Positions 23,001 through 30,190 of a stretch of 39,320 nucleotides of DNA are shown piece after piece. Position numbers and translations under genes: made by a program. The notes under the pieces were generated by a model, which was not told the origin of the DNA, made no database searches, and worked only from the letters and a program-made list of their open reading frames with translations. The number at the start of each line of letters is the position of its first letter. Position 1 is the stretch's first letter. Source of the DNA: a virus; the IMG/VR virus record IMGVR_UViG_3300017923_000001, positions 1 through 39,320 of that record, one strand, 5' to 3'.

Positions 23001-23361
23001 GCTGGTAGAAGAAATAACAAGTTATGAGGATGAAAGCTCGGGAAGTAACACGTATACGACTATCCCTGGTGGCGGTGAGTCGCAGGAGGTAGATTTGACA
23101 AATTACTATACTAAGAGCGAAACAGATAGTTTAATCGTTGGAAAAACAGGACGTTTTACTGGGTCCCAATTAACAAATAATCAAATTACAATAGTTCACA
23201 GTCTTGGAATTGATACGATAATTTTTTATCTTTACGACATGAATAACAAGCTAATAAATGACAGTAATTATGATATTGAAGTTATTAGCGCAAATTCAAT
23301 AAAATTAACATTATACAAGCCAATAGGCGCAACAGACCAAATTAAATATCGAGTATTATGA
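20029..23361 (+). CDS. Large tail protein (tail tip / fibre)
   Basis: 1110 residues, the largest protein. The first part is mostly beta; a middle segment (CYDVLEEILTLLQASICQIN, then GRWHLLPI, about 570-600) resembles the baseplate-hub-like region of Bacteroidota phage tail proteins. The C-terminus carries LTNYYTKSETDSLI, a motif common in tail fibres, followed by a small beta domain. It probably forms the tail tip or central fibre and contacts the host surface. Its base composition becomes AT-rich and repetitive in the first two thirds. Exact homology not clear by eye. Confidence 0.8.
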   Translation: MSFETKYKHSFRDFYNRLWELHLKKEGYAGEVYNLSGGADPVMITDPNQGASKLTPIRGTELRANLLIDTEAVYNFKDDFWGITDREWQAILYKAANSTYMAECEILNFNLLNSAASAKGSIEVLNVGHEDIEIKCDCSFDILISPDIGTTKELKLYAVPRTEDNTYYGRKLLGTVMVDDNDTTENVIDKIALLDKWSKIDYHTVRYTQTTPDDDLNSSWDIKISYMEDTYNAYTFYPYYYFYGLTETDWLKIDLISKNLNSSEPSVTNLGTRYYINYESTLDIAQWIVDHLDGKTIPNVIFPPSGQIINVTFSSYRENNLVYIYLLNIGSMGNTFDIKNTLENDTYLRIHKKVGATYNWNSIDFSGGTDGGDEFKIEVDKGTGFEILASVIATSSDTAASVINKLVNKINNNYSIFSAEVDPTNSSKLRIITESGSGWNYRFTTNGGSTLTPTTSTPFEEITDKQLYWAGWVVPEIFEQDHLSGKVAIDLSAVDGLGDLKNFEFKIEDRNPFEPLSFMDIIISSLQKTGFIFNIEESFHLWHLQSYGSQSPLKQVFQESARLNGKNCYDVLEEILTLLQASICQINGRWHLLPITKQTSSYTSRVFDYFGNYLEDVVRNDFIKNTGGVTRDNKFIDRNTKIAFESGYRKVNVKQDYGFINQLILFPSFNSINENLINIQYPWKWMFEGIIQSSFLNEIYKREDGTLFITDYLSHSLERFYLYQKLNFSEIQVANSDEKQYKLKITYQQDPNAAETIKIRIWTTDGTTIVYLSDYYDTSPFTTNPVGEFIYLIGNASNNQKTFSLSFDYPSDLLTTTESDLHIEIYQPENKYILLKSVELTLNTIAVTGKKVSSYFSELKDNLSSKIFEKDLNLGDIPNIQNAINIYKNSLFYFDGSENKRLTSAWVEDPANPVNQKSLIDHYRKFVLDQYPTGIFKLTGSILGQLNLRDIIRDKSNGDKLFMLTGGELNIKKCILSGEWVEIGKDTSGFSLVEEITSYEDESSGSNTYTTIPGGGESQEVDLTNYYTKSETDSLIVGKTGRFTGSQLTNNQITIVHSLGIDTIIFYLYDMNNKLINDSNYDIEVISANSIKLTLYKPIGATDQIKYRVL

Positions 23362-24392
23362 AAAAACTATTAACATTATTATTATTTGTGCCTTTGTTTG
23401 TTCAAGGGCAGCAGGCATTTTATGGTACCAGGCAATTTGTGAGTTTGGACGGTGCAGACACTTTAGAGTTATCATATAAACAAGATACTATATTTTTCAG
23501 CTCGACAGATTCGGTATATTTTGAAAAGTTGATGAATAGTACAGGTGGTACTGTTTCTTTTGGAACTAATGGACAGATTGCTTTTACTAATCCCGCAGGA
23601 ACGGATTTTGAATATTCGCCTAATTTTATTTATAAAAATGATAGTAATTCTTTTACAGCTGGATATAGAATTGGAACTATAGGAATTAATAGCGTTGTAA
23701 TGGGTGGTGATGTTGGTTACGAGAATGAAGCAAGTGGTAGTAATTCAACAGCTTTTGGACGTAGTACAACAGCAAGTGGTGGTAGTTCTACAGCTTTTGG
23801 AAATAGTACAACAGCAAGTGGTGATTATTCAACAGCTTTTGGACGTAATATAACAGCAAGTGGTAATTATTCAATAGCTTTTGGATATAATATAGCAGCA
23901 AGTAATCTTAATTCAACAGCTTTTGGACGTAGTACAACAGCAAGTGGTGGTAGTTCTACAGCTTTTGGAAATAGTACAACAGCAAGTGGTGATTATTCAA
24001 CAGCTTTTGGACGTAGTACAACAGCAAGTGGTCGTTATTCAACAGTTTTTGGATATAATACAATAGCACATGATTATTTAGAAACAACACTCGGTCAATA
24101 TAATATAATAGGAACAGGTTCAGCAATATCTTACGTCAATACAGATAATTTGTTTACAATAGGAAATGGGGCATCTGACACTGAACGTTCTAATGCTTTT
24201 CAAATTAAAAAGAATGGTAATACTACTATTTTTGGCGGATTAGAAGTGTCAACCACAACAGATGCTTTTATTGTACCCCGAATGACAACAACAGAACGAG
24301 ATGCTTTGGTTGGAGTTAATGGAATGATAATATACAATACAACAACGAATCAATTTAATTTTTATGAGAATGGAAGTTGGGTAACTAAATAA
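23358..24392 (+). CDS. YadA-like repeat fibre with signal peptide
   Basis: 344 residues. It opens with MKKLLTLLLFVPLFVQGQ, a convincing secretion signal, unusual for a phage particle protein. Residues about 125-240 are a tandem 14-residue repeat (STAFGRSTTASGGS type), as in the left-handed beta-roll of trimeric adhesins such as YadA. The C-terminal part (PRMTTTERDALVGVNGMIIY, then NTTTNQF) resembles chaperone-type or trimerisation ends found in bacterial outer-membrane adhesins. It probably forms a trimeric fibre. It overlaps the preceding gene by 4 bases. Confidence 0.8.
   Translation: MKKLLTLLLFVPLFVQGQQAFYGTRQFVSLDGADTLELSYKQDTIFFSSTDSVYFEKLMNSTGGTVSFGTNGQIAFTNPAGTDFEYSPNFIYKNDSNSFTAGYRIGTIGINSVVMGGDVGYENEASGSNSTAFGRSTTASGGSSTAFGNSTTASGDYSTAFGRNITASGNYSIAFGYNIAASNLNSTAFGRSTTASGGSSTAFGNSTTASGDYSTAFGRSTTASGRYSTVFGYNTIAHDYLETTLGQYNIIGTGSAISYVNTDNLFTIGNGASDTERSNAFQIKKNGNTTIFGGLEVSTTTDAFIVPRMTTTERDALVGVNGMIIYNTTTNQFNFYENGSWVTK
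23731..24062 (+). repeat. 42-bp tandem repeats (14-residue units)
   Basis: Eight 42-base units encode the STAFG...TTASG repeat. A block beginning ATTCAACAGCTTTTGGACGT recurs exactly 168 bases (four units) later (about 23743 and 23911), which shows recent unit duplication. Confidence 0.85.
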
Positions 24393-24400
24393 AAAAAGAT

Positions 24401-24976
24401 ATGAAAAGCAAAAATTTTGAACCAATAGGCGGACACTTGTTATACGCAGGTGAAGTAACAGATACAACAGCAAAAGGATTATTAGCATATCCCGGAATAG
24501 AGACTGTTGTAGGACAGGATGAGGTAATTTATACTGATAACGGTAAAACAATATCAGCAATAGCAACCGATAAAATGAGTTTTACAGTTTCGGCAGCTAC
24601 AAATTTATTCATAGGACAGGCGATTAAACTTGACACACAAGCGGTTGTAATTACAGGCATTGATGGAACAACAATTTCAGTGGACAGGGAGATAACAGCA
24701 GCTGTGGATGATTCAGTAACCGAAAGCGCTTATTATTCAGTTTACAGAAAAGACAAAGACGCTGATAATACCGGAAATTGGAATAGATATGCACGTTATT
24801 TTTACATTGAATTAAAGGGCGGAGAAATCGAAGGAAGACAGGATTTAGTTTTTCCAAATGCCTTGAACAAAGCCGATTACCACGTAACAAACGACGTAAC
24901 AACCAAACCTATTTCGATGTTGAAAATTAATACAAATAATGTAGTAAGCGTAATTTATTATTTTAAACCATTTTAA
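24401..24976 (+). CDS. Hypothetical structural protein
   Basis: 191 residues. Begins MKSKNFEPIGGHLLYAGEV and is beta-rich throughout (AIKLDTQAVVITGIDGTTIS). The C-terminal half (RYARYFYIELKGG) has a jelly-roll-like strand pattern. No family recognised with certainty; the place between the YadA-like fibre and the lectin-fold protein suggests an adaptor or part of the receptor-binding complex. An A-rich leader precedes the start. Confidence 0.65.
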   Translation: MKSKNFEPIGGHLLYAGEVTDTTAKGLLAYPGIETVVGQDEVIYTDNGKTISAIATDKMSFTVSAATNLFIGQAIKLDTQAVVITGIDGTTISVDREITAAVDDSVTESAYYSVYRKDKDADNTGNWNRYARYFYIELKGGEIEGRQDLVFPNALNKADYHVTNDVTTKPISMLKINTNNVVSVIYYFKPF

Positions 24977-24977
24977 A

Positions 24978-26699
24978 ATGATAAACGCAAACTTAAATAT
25001 TAACGGAGCGAGCAGGGGCAAACCCTACCCCACAGCAGGGCTACAAGTCATTGTCTATAATCAAACCTACGAAGAAGAAGGAACAACTTACCTACGAACA
25101 AGCATAGGTGTAGGCATACCCAAAGTAAGCGGAACAGGACTTGATACTATTTGGGATTTTTCAGTATTAAATGATTCCAGATTTGATAAAGGAAGTTATA
25201 TAGGTAACTCTTATGGATTACCAGAATATTATGATTTTCCTTATGTTAATATTTATTTTGATGAAACAAGCGAAGCAACTCGGTATTATTGGAAATTAAC
25301 AGATTTTACTTATTATAAATTACAAGTTCAAATGATTCGAGATACTTTAGACGAAGTATTCTTTATGAATTATGACGGAACCAAACTATTTATATATGAA
25401 AATCAGTTAACAGGTAATAATTTAAGCAAAATTCTTAATTATTGCTCAATATTCTACTATGGTATATTAATTAATGAGAATGATTCTGACCCAGATAGGG
25501 AAAGAGTAGGGAGAATGGAGTATCATGCTAAATTACCAGTTCAAGAAGAAATAAAAGGATGTTTACAAAATGCAGATGGTTCGATTAATTATTATCTTGA
25601 CCCTGATGATTGGAGCAAAAAAGCAGATGGAACAGCAAGTGATTTAACGGGTATTGATGGTAATGTAATGGTTGAGGTTGGAGAGTACTATCGTAAGACT
25701 AACTTTGAAGGTAACGGACATTATTTCAAATTAATAAGCTGGCACTATTATTCAGATTTCCAAAAGATAAATAAATTTTATGTAGGAGCATATAAGGCCG
25801 CATTAAATAGAACAGGTACTGTTAAGATGTGGTCAATTGTTAATGATACTGCCGAATACCGCGGCGGTAATAACAATGATACGCTGGATGGAACAGATAC
25901 AACACAATTAGGAAAACCGGCCACATTAACATCGTTAATTAATTTTAGAAGTTATGCCCGTAATATTGTTCCCGAAGAATATAAGTGGAATGTAATTACA
26001 TGGAAACACTCGATGTTATTATATGAGTTGTTTTTTATTGAATTTGCAACGCTTAATTCACAAAAGGGAGTTGTTGCAGAACTTACAGCCGAAGGGTATA
26101 AACAAGGCGGTTTGGGCAATGGCACAACAACCGTTAATTCAACTAACTGGAGTAACTTCAATAGTTATTATCCGCTTGTACCTTGTGGTGCAAGTAACGG
26201 TCTGGCAAATGCAAGCGGCGAAATTGATTATAGCATTACCAACTTTGGCGGTGCAGGTGTTGACGAAGTAGTAAAGGTTAGCAGGTACCGGGGTGTTGAA
26301 AATCCATTTGGCGACATTTGGGAATGGTGCGATGGTGCTTCTATTAATCATGGAGCAGAAACATCTGACTTTTACACCTGCGAAACACCTGCTAATTTTG
26401 ATGACGGAACGGAAAATAATTACACTAAACGAAGCGAACTGCCAACAAGCAACGGTTATTTGCAATATGCTCATCACGATAACTATGGAATTATAACACC
26501 TAAAGTAGCTGCCGGTAATAGTGCAACATATTTCTGCGACTATTTCTATACACCAGGCTTAAACTCTGGTTGGCGTGCCGTTCTTCGCGGTGGTGATGCG
26601 GATAATGTCTTGGGTGCGGGGTTCGCTTACCTGGGCTCGGATCGCTCGGCGTCGGCTACGCATGCGTTTATCGGGGCGCGGCTCTGCTATATTCCGTAA
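24978..26699 (+). CDS. Lectin-fold receptor-binding protein, DGR-target-like
   Basis: 573 residues. The N-terminal half is beta-rich and fibre-like. The C-terminal part has the C-type lectin/FGE-sulfatase fold signatures ENPFGDIWEWCDGA (about 441-455) and GWRAVLRGG (531-539), ending IGARLCYIP. Diversified proteins of diversity-generating retroelements (such as Bordetella phage Mtd) carry variable residues in exactly this place. The last 43 codons are GC-rich and A-poor, unlike the rest of the gene. It is probably the tip adhesin. No reverse transcriptase or template repeat is visible. Confidence 0.8.
   Translation: MINANLNINGASRGKPYPTAGLQVIVYNQTYEEEGTTYLRTSIGVGIPKVSGTGLDTIWDFSVLNDSRFDKGSYIGNSYGLPEYYDFPYVNIYFDETSEATRYYWKLTDFTYYKLQVQMIRDTLDEVFFMNYDGTKLFIYENQLTGNNLSKILNYCSIFYYGILINENDSDPDRERVGRMEYHAKLPVQEEIKGCLQNADGSINYYLDPDDWSKKADGTASDLTGIDGNVMVEVGEYYRKTNFEGNGHYFKLISWHYYSDFQKINKFYVGAYKAALNRTGTVKMWSIVNDTAEYRGGNNNDTLDGTDTTQLGKPATLTSLINFRSYARNIVPEEYKWNVITWKHSMLLYELFFIEFATLNSQKGVVAELTAEGYKQGGLGNGTTTVNSTNWSNFNSYYPLVPCGASNGLANASGEIDYSITNFGGAGVDEVVKVSRYRGVENPFGDIWEWCDGASINHGAETSDFYTCETPANFDDGTENNYTKRSELPTSNGYLQYAHHDNYGIITPKVAAGNSATYFCDYFYTPGLNSGWRAVLRGGDADNVLGAGFAYLGSDRSASATHAFIGARLCYIP
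26568..26696 (+). other. Candidate DGR variable region
   Basis: The last 43 codons (GWRAVLRGG to CYIP) contain only 11 A in 129 bases by hand count, in an AT-rich gene, and the variable-looking positions (D, D, V, L, F, Y, S, D, S, T, H) fall where adenine-rich codons would stand in a template. Confidence 0.6.
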
Positions 26700-26719
26700 A
26701 TCTAAAAAAATAAAATATT

Positions 26720-27106
26720 ATGAGCAGAAAATTAGGCATAGAAATACGTATCAACACATCCGCAATTAGTGAAACGGAGCTAAACAAGCTAAAAGCTAAC
26801 TACGATGTAGAATACTACGCTAAGATAAATGAAATGGTTTTATGGGTTCACGACGATGGATATAAACCTTTTACAAGAGACTTATTCCAATATTTAGGAG
26901 CTTTGAAGTCAGTATATAACAGAAAGACCGGCACTACTCATTTGAATTTGTTTATTGAAAGTACTAAAGATGATATTGATGAATTTGGTAAAGAAATAAT
27001 GCAAGAAGATGGTACGTCAAGATATTTTAAAAACCTTATACCAGAAGATTTGTTTTCAATTGATTTGGAAAATGTGATATTAAAAAGAGAATTAAGTAAT
27101 TTTTAA
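26720..27106 (+). CDS. Hypothetical protein after the adhesin
   Basis: 128 residues, mixed alpha/beta, starting MSRKLGIEIRINTSAISETE, with no membrane segment and an acidic C-terminus. No family recognised. It does not resemble the Avd accessory protein of diversity-generating retroelements, which is a small helical bundle. It lies between adhesin and lysis genes and may be a small structural or regulatory protein. Confidence 0.65.
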   Translation: MSRKLGIEIRINTSAISETELNKLKANYDVEYYAKINEMVLWVHDDGYKPFTRDLFQYLGALKSVYNRKTGTTHLNLFIESTKDDIDEFGKEIMQEDGTSRYFKNLIPEDLFSIDLENVILKRELSNF

Positions 27107-27117
27107 AATATAGTGTA

Positions 27118-27453
27118 ATGCAAGAATGTTCTAAAAAAGAAGAGATTGAAACTATAAAAAAAGTACTCTACGGTAACGGCAAAAAAGGATTAGTTGCTAT
27201 GACCGGAAATTTATATGACAAAGTTGATGATTTAGCCGTTTCGATGAATGAAATAAAAACAGATGTAAAAGATTTGTTACGATTTCAACAACAAACAGAA
27301 ACAAAAGAGCAGCAAAATGAAAAACACGAGATAAAAATAGAAAAAATAAAAAAAGAAGAAATGATAAATAAGCGCTGGCGAATAGGTCTTACAATTAGTA
27401 CAATTTTAGGTATGCTGGCTATTATTGTTTCATTGATAACTATAATATTGTAA
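27118..27453 (+). CDS. Coiled-coil protein with C-terminal membrane anchor (XhlA-like)
   Basis: 111 residues: a charged coiled-coil (about 25-80, with EIKTDVKDLLRFQQQTETKE) and a C-terminal transmembrane segment (IGLTISTILGMLAIIVSLIT). This layout fits the hemolysin XhlA-like proteins that sit beside holins in phage lysis modules. It precedes the endolysin by 6 bases. Confidence 0.7.
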   Translation: MQECSKKEEIETIKKVLYGNGKKGLVAMTGNLYDKVDDLAVSMNEIKTDVKDLLRFQQQTETKEQQNEKHEIKIEKIKKEEMINKRWRIGLTISTILGMLAIIVSLITIIL

Positions 27454-27459
27454 AACATT

Positions 27460-27837
27460 ATGAAAAAATTATCAGATTATCAAAATGAATTTTTAAGAAA
27501 CTTAAGGCTTTTGCTTGAGTTTTTACAAGATGTAAAAAAAGTAAAAGTAACCGGAGAGATGCTTTATCGTCCGCAGGAGTTACAAGATATCTATTTTGAG
27601 CAGGGATTAAGCAAAACACGGCTATCTAACCATCTTTTTAAGTGTGCTATTGATTTGAATATTTTTTTCAAAAACGATATTATTACACAAATAAAAAAAG
27701 AAGATTTGACAAAAGAACAGTCAGATTTACTTAATGAGATTGGCGTTTTTTGGGAAAATTTGAACGAGCGAAACCGCTGGGGTGGTTTTTTCAAATCAAT
27801 ATACGACCCGATGCACTTTGAACTTAATGTAATTTGA
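27460..27837 (+). CDS. Endolysin, M15-family peptidase
   Basis: 125 residues of the zinc M15 peptidase group (VanY/T5 endolysin-like), which cuts cross-links of peptidoglycan. The zinc ligands are visible: H58 in RLSNHLF, D65 in CAIDLN, and H119 in PMHFEL; WGG (107-109) and FWENL are family motifs. It has no signal peptide, so release by a holin is expected. A promoter-like site overlaps its 3' end. Confidence 0.85.
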   Translation: MKKLSDYQNEFLRNLRLLLEFLQDVKKVKVTGEMLYRPQELQDIYFEQGLSKTRLSNHLFKCAIDLNIFFKNDIITQIKKEDLTKEQSDLLNEIGVFWENLNERNRWGGFFKSIYDPMHFELNVI

Positions 27838-27847
27838 ACTAAATTTG
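27817..27847 (+). promoter_or_regulatory. Promoter-like site before the holin
   Basis: TTTG 27817-27820, 19 bases, TAAATTTG 27840-27847; the holin ATG is 8 bases downstream. It fits the Bacteroidota -33/-7 pattern and may time holin expression. Confidence 0.5.
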
Positions 27848-27854
27848 TAATATT

Positions 27855-28094
27855 ATGAAAATAGGATTTTTTGAAAAATGGAACGTATCTGCAAACTGCA
27901 AGGAATTTTCAATTACACGAATGCAGATGGCTTTAGCTACATTATTTGATTTCTTTTTTGTTTATCAATATTTTGTAACCGAAGGCAATGAGATAACAGC
28001 TAACGCAATTGTTTTGATTTTAGTACTATTAACTTTCGCAGTGGCCCCGAAAGCAATAAAAGATTTTTCGGATATCAAAGACAAAGTGAAATGA
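27855..28094 (+). CDS. Holin-like membrane protein
   Basis: 79 residues with two hydrophobic segments (MALATLFDFFFVYQYFV and AIVLILVLLTFAVAP) separated by a short polar loop (TEGNEITAN), and a charged C-terminus. The two-span topology and its place between endolysin and spanin support a holin that opens the inner membrane. It overlaps the next start (ATGA). Confidence 0.75.
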   Translation: MKIGFFEKWNVSANCKEFSITRMQMALATLFDFFFVYQYFVTEGNEITANAIVLILVLLTFAVAPKAIKDFSDIKDKVK

Positions 28095-28588
28095 AACGTG
28101 TTTTTTTCATAATTGTAATTTTTGGGTTAATTTGTTCAGGATGCTCATCTGCCTGGCACGTAAAAAAAGCCAGGCAGAAGTGCCCTGAATGCTTTGAAAC
28201 AACTATTGTAAAAAAGGATACTACAATTAAGATAGATACTACCTTTTATATTGATTTTGCCGATTATATCGAATTGGATACAGCACCTGTAATTAAATAT
28301 GATACTATTTATCAAAATAACGTACAATATTTGCAGCCGTCATTTGATACAATTGTGGAGATTAGCGAAAATATAACAGCAAAAATATGGATGATAAACG
28401 GACGTTTAGGATTCAAATTTGATGTAGCCTCAACTTTACCTTATCATTTGCAAGATTCTATTAAAATACCACAAAAAACAGAACATAAAACAGAGATTAT
28501 CCAAAAAGAAACCAACTTTAAACAATATTTTATCTACATAGTAATAATTTTAGGGTTAGTACTTCTAATTTTTATCTTTAAGAAGTAG
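28091..28588 (+). CDS. Unimolecular spanin-like lipoprotein
   Basis: 165 residues. N-terminus: RVFFIIVIFGLICSGCSS, a lipoprotein signal with the acylated Cys probably C18 (the -3 residue is Cys, not the usual Leu). C-terminus: a transmembrane segment (YFIYIVIILGLVLLIFIF) followed by KK. An outer-membrane lipid anchor plus an inner-membrane span is the layout of unimolecular spanins (T1 gp11 type) that fuse the two membranes of Gram-negative hosts. It ends the lysis genes and is followed by terminators. Confidence 0.82.
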   Translation: MKRVFFIIVIFGLICSGCSSAWHVKKARQKCPECFETTIVKKDTTIKIDTTFYIDFADYIELDTAPVIKYDTIYQNNVQYLQPSFDTIVEISENITAKIWMINGRLGFKFDVASTLPYHLQDSIKIPQKTEHKTEIIQKETNFKQYFIYIVIILGLVLLIFIFKK

Positions 28589-28595
28589 TTTTTTT
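28561..28595 (+). terminator. Possible terminator overlapping the spanin end
   Basis: ACTTCT (28561-28566) pairs with AGAAGT (28581-28586), followed by a seven-T run (28589-28595). The loop is 14 bases, so it is weaker than the next one. Confidence 0.4.
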
Positions 28596-28612
28596 CATAG
28601 GTTTTGTTTTGG

Positions 28613-28638
28613 CAGGGTGTTAATAGCACCCTGTTTTT
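28613..28638 (+). terminator. Rho-independent terminator after the late genes
   Basis: CAGGGTG (28613-28619), loop TTAATAG, CACCCTG (28627-28633), then TTTTT. A perfect 7-bp GC-rich stem. It separates the lysis genes from the early region. Confidence 0.85.
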
Positions 28639-28689
28639 ATTTAGAACAATTTTAAATAACACTTTTTTTAAAAATAATTGTGAAAAAAC

Positions 28690-28720
28690 TTGCATCGTGT
28701 AATATTTTACCCTATATTTG
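28690..28720 (+). promoter_or_regulatory. Bacteroidota-type promoter of the early region
   Basis: TTG at 28690-28692, 20 bases, TATATTTG at 28713-28720, followed by a leader of about 25 bases before the ATG at 28753 (AAGCTATG). The best placed promoter for the rightward early genes. Confidence 0.75.
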
Positions 28721-28752
28721 TATTAGAAACAATGAGATAAAAACTAAAAGCT

Positions 28753-29232
28753 ATGAAAACTTTAGATATTTTAAGCATCAGTTTTGAAAATGGAGCCACA
28801 GACGTAGAATTAACATTTGACAGCTTAATGATTGATGAACATGTTCAAAATGAACTTTTAAATAATCAGGATTTATCAATTATTGATGACTTTGATTTTT
28901 CAAAAATAAGGAAAATGCAAGTTAATGATGAACTAACAATTGCTACTGATGAAGGTGATGTTTTTTTAAAAAGAATTCAAAGAGAAGAAGTTGAAGAATG
29001 GTACGAAATTTTATCAGATAAATTAACAGATGCAGGCATTAAACATAAAGTAGCAGCAACCGGAACCATTTATATTCAATTTGGTGACTATACATTAAGA
29101 ATTGCCGACCACGACCCAAACGGAAGCGGAAAAGTTGATTTGGATGCCGATAAAATAGAAGATAATTTTGATGCTTTTGTAGACGCATTAGAAAGCAATG
29201 ATATTGATAATGTTAACGAATTTATATATTAA
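28753..29232 (+). CDS. Acidic protein of unknown function
   Basis: 159 residues with strongly acidic composition (DDFDFSKIRKMQVNDE; DLDADKIEDNFDAFVDALE). The first half is beta-rich, the second helical. No family recognised. As the first gene behind a strong early promoter and with a DNA-mimic-like charge it could be an anti-host protein, but that is inference. Followed 2 bases later by a helix-turn-helix gene. Confidence 0.65.
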   Translation: MKTLDILSISFENGATDVELTFDSLMIDEHVQNELLNNQDLSIIDDFDFSKIRKMQVNDELTIATDEGDVFLKRIQREEVEEWYEILSDKLTDAGIKHKVAATGTIYIQFGDYTLRIADHDPNGSGKVDLDADKIEDNFDAFVDALESNDIDNVNEFIY

Positions 29233-29234
29233 AA

Positions 29235-29456
29235 ATGGAAAAAACAAAACAACTATTAACCGCCCTTGCTTTAGAAGCAAAAAGTAAGGGTATAACTCAG
29301 CAAGATATCGCTGATAAGTTAGGAATTGATCGAAGTGGAGTTACACATTTATTTGCTTGTAAAAGGTCTCCATCAACCGAAAAAACATTATCTATAATGG
29401 AAATTATCGGAGTGAAAGGATTTATAATTAACGATGAAATTAAGTTGATAACATGA
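29235..29456 (+). CDS. Helix-turn-helix regulator (XRE-type)
   Basis: 73 residues. GITQQDIADKLGIDRSGVTH (about 19-38) is a Cro/CI-type helix-turn-helix; the rest is a short helical support. It probably acts as an early repressor or activator. Directly after its stop is a palindrome (TGACaaaaGTCA) that is repeated at 34966, a possible binding site. Cotranscribed with the upstream acidic protein. Confidence 0.85.
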   Translation: MEKTKQLLTALALEAKSKGITQQDIADKLGIDRSGVTHLFACKRSPSTEKTLSIMEIIGVKGFIINDEIKLIT

Positions 29457-29471
29457 CAAAAGTCATTGTTT
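29450..29471. repeat. 22-bp repeat with palindrome, copy 1
   Basis: A 22-base sequence identical to 34963-34984; its core is the palindrome TGACAAAAGTCA. It overlaps the end of the XRE-type gene and may be an operator or a recombination scar. Confidence 0.7.
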
Positions 29472-29507
29472 CTTAAAACTACATATTGTAAATTGCAAAC
29501 AAAAAAT

Positions 29508-29753
29508 ATGGAAAAGTATTATAGCATTGGAACTTATTGCGTCGTGTGCGGGGAGCTACACACCAAACAAACTCCACTAACTTTAACCGTTCATTCACTA
29601 AAAACAATTAAAACAGTAGAAATAGACGGCAAAATTAAAAAGTTAAAAGGATTACATCCATTTGAAATTTGGTTGTGTAAAGACCACATCCAAACATCTA
29701 CAAAAACTATTCAAAACATTTTAGGAAACCCAATAAACTTAAATAACCTATGA
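29508..29753 (+). CDS. Small protein of unknown function with CxxC
   Basis: 81 residues from ATG 29508 (MEKYYSIGTYCVVCGELHTK). An upstream in-frame start at 29466 would overlap the palindromic repeat and is unlikely. The CVVC near the N-terminus and C/H in LCKDH could form one metal site. No family recognised. Confidence 0.65.
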   Translation: MEKYYSIGTYCVVCGELHTKQTPLTLTVHSLKTIKTVEIDGKIKKLKGLHPFEIWLCKDHIQTSTKTIQNILGNPINLNNL

Positions 29754-29974
29754 AAAACTACAAAATTACTTACACTAAAAGAGTTATAAAAGAAATTGAA
29801 GCAGACAATTTTAAGGATGCTGCATATATTGCTGCATTAGAAATGCCACATGGATATTTCATTTCAAACATCGAAGAAAAAAATGAAATCCAGGAAAGGC
29901 AAAAAAAAGTAAGCGACCTGTTTGAGGAGCTTGCGCAAATGTTTAACCCAAAAAACTATAATTATGAAAGATGA
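29750..29974 (+). CDS. Small protein of unknown function
   Basis: 74 residues: beta strand KNYKITYTKRVIKEIEADNF then DAAYIAALEMPHG, a pattern of small phage proteins with an alternating strand/helix fold; helical C-terminus. Start overlaps the preceding stop by 4 bases; stop overlaps the next gene. No function assigned. Confidence 0.65.
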   Translation: MKNYKITYTKRVIKEIEADNFKDAAYIAALEMPHGYFISNIEEKNEIQERQKKVSDLFEELAQMFNPKNYNYER

Positions 29975-30158
29975 AATTATTGAAATGTACCAAGCTGGTA
30001 TTTTGCTTGAAAAAGCAAAAAGATACGAAAATGATTGTTTGATATCAGAAGGTTCAGACAAATTTGAAAAATATCAAAAAAAAATAGAATCATTAATTAA
30101 AATTGCTAACTCTTATATAAGATTAGCAGAAATAAAAGTTAAATTTGAAGAAATTTAA
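29964..30158 (+). CDS. Small helical protein of unknown function
   Basis: 64 residues from ATG 29964 (MKDEIIEMYQAGILLEKAKR), overlapping the previous gene by 11 bases. The frame is open 14 codons earlier, but those lie inside the upstream gene. Entirely helical and charged. No family recognised. Confidence 0.6.
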   Translation: MKDEIIEMYQAGILLEKAKRYENDCLISEGSDKFEKYQKKIESLIKIANSYIRLAEIKVKFEEI

Positions 30159-30190
30159 TTTTGTAAAACTATGGAAAACATAAAAAAACT

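Noticed and set aside
26700-27837. DGR reverse transcriptase, Avd or template repeat
   Set aside because: None of the downstream proteins has a YxDD motif or helical-bundle Avd look, and I found no second copy of the 26568-26696 sequence.
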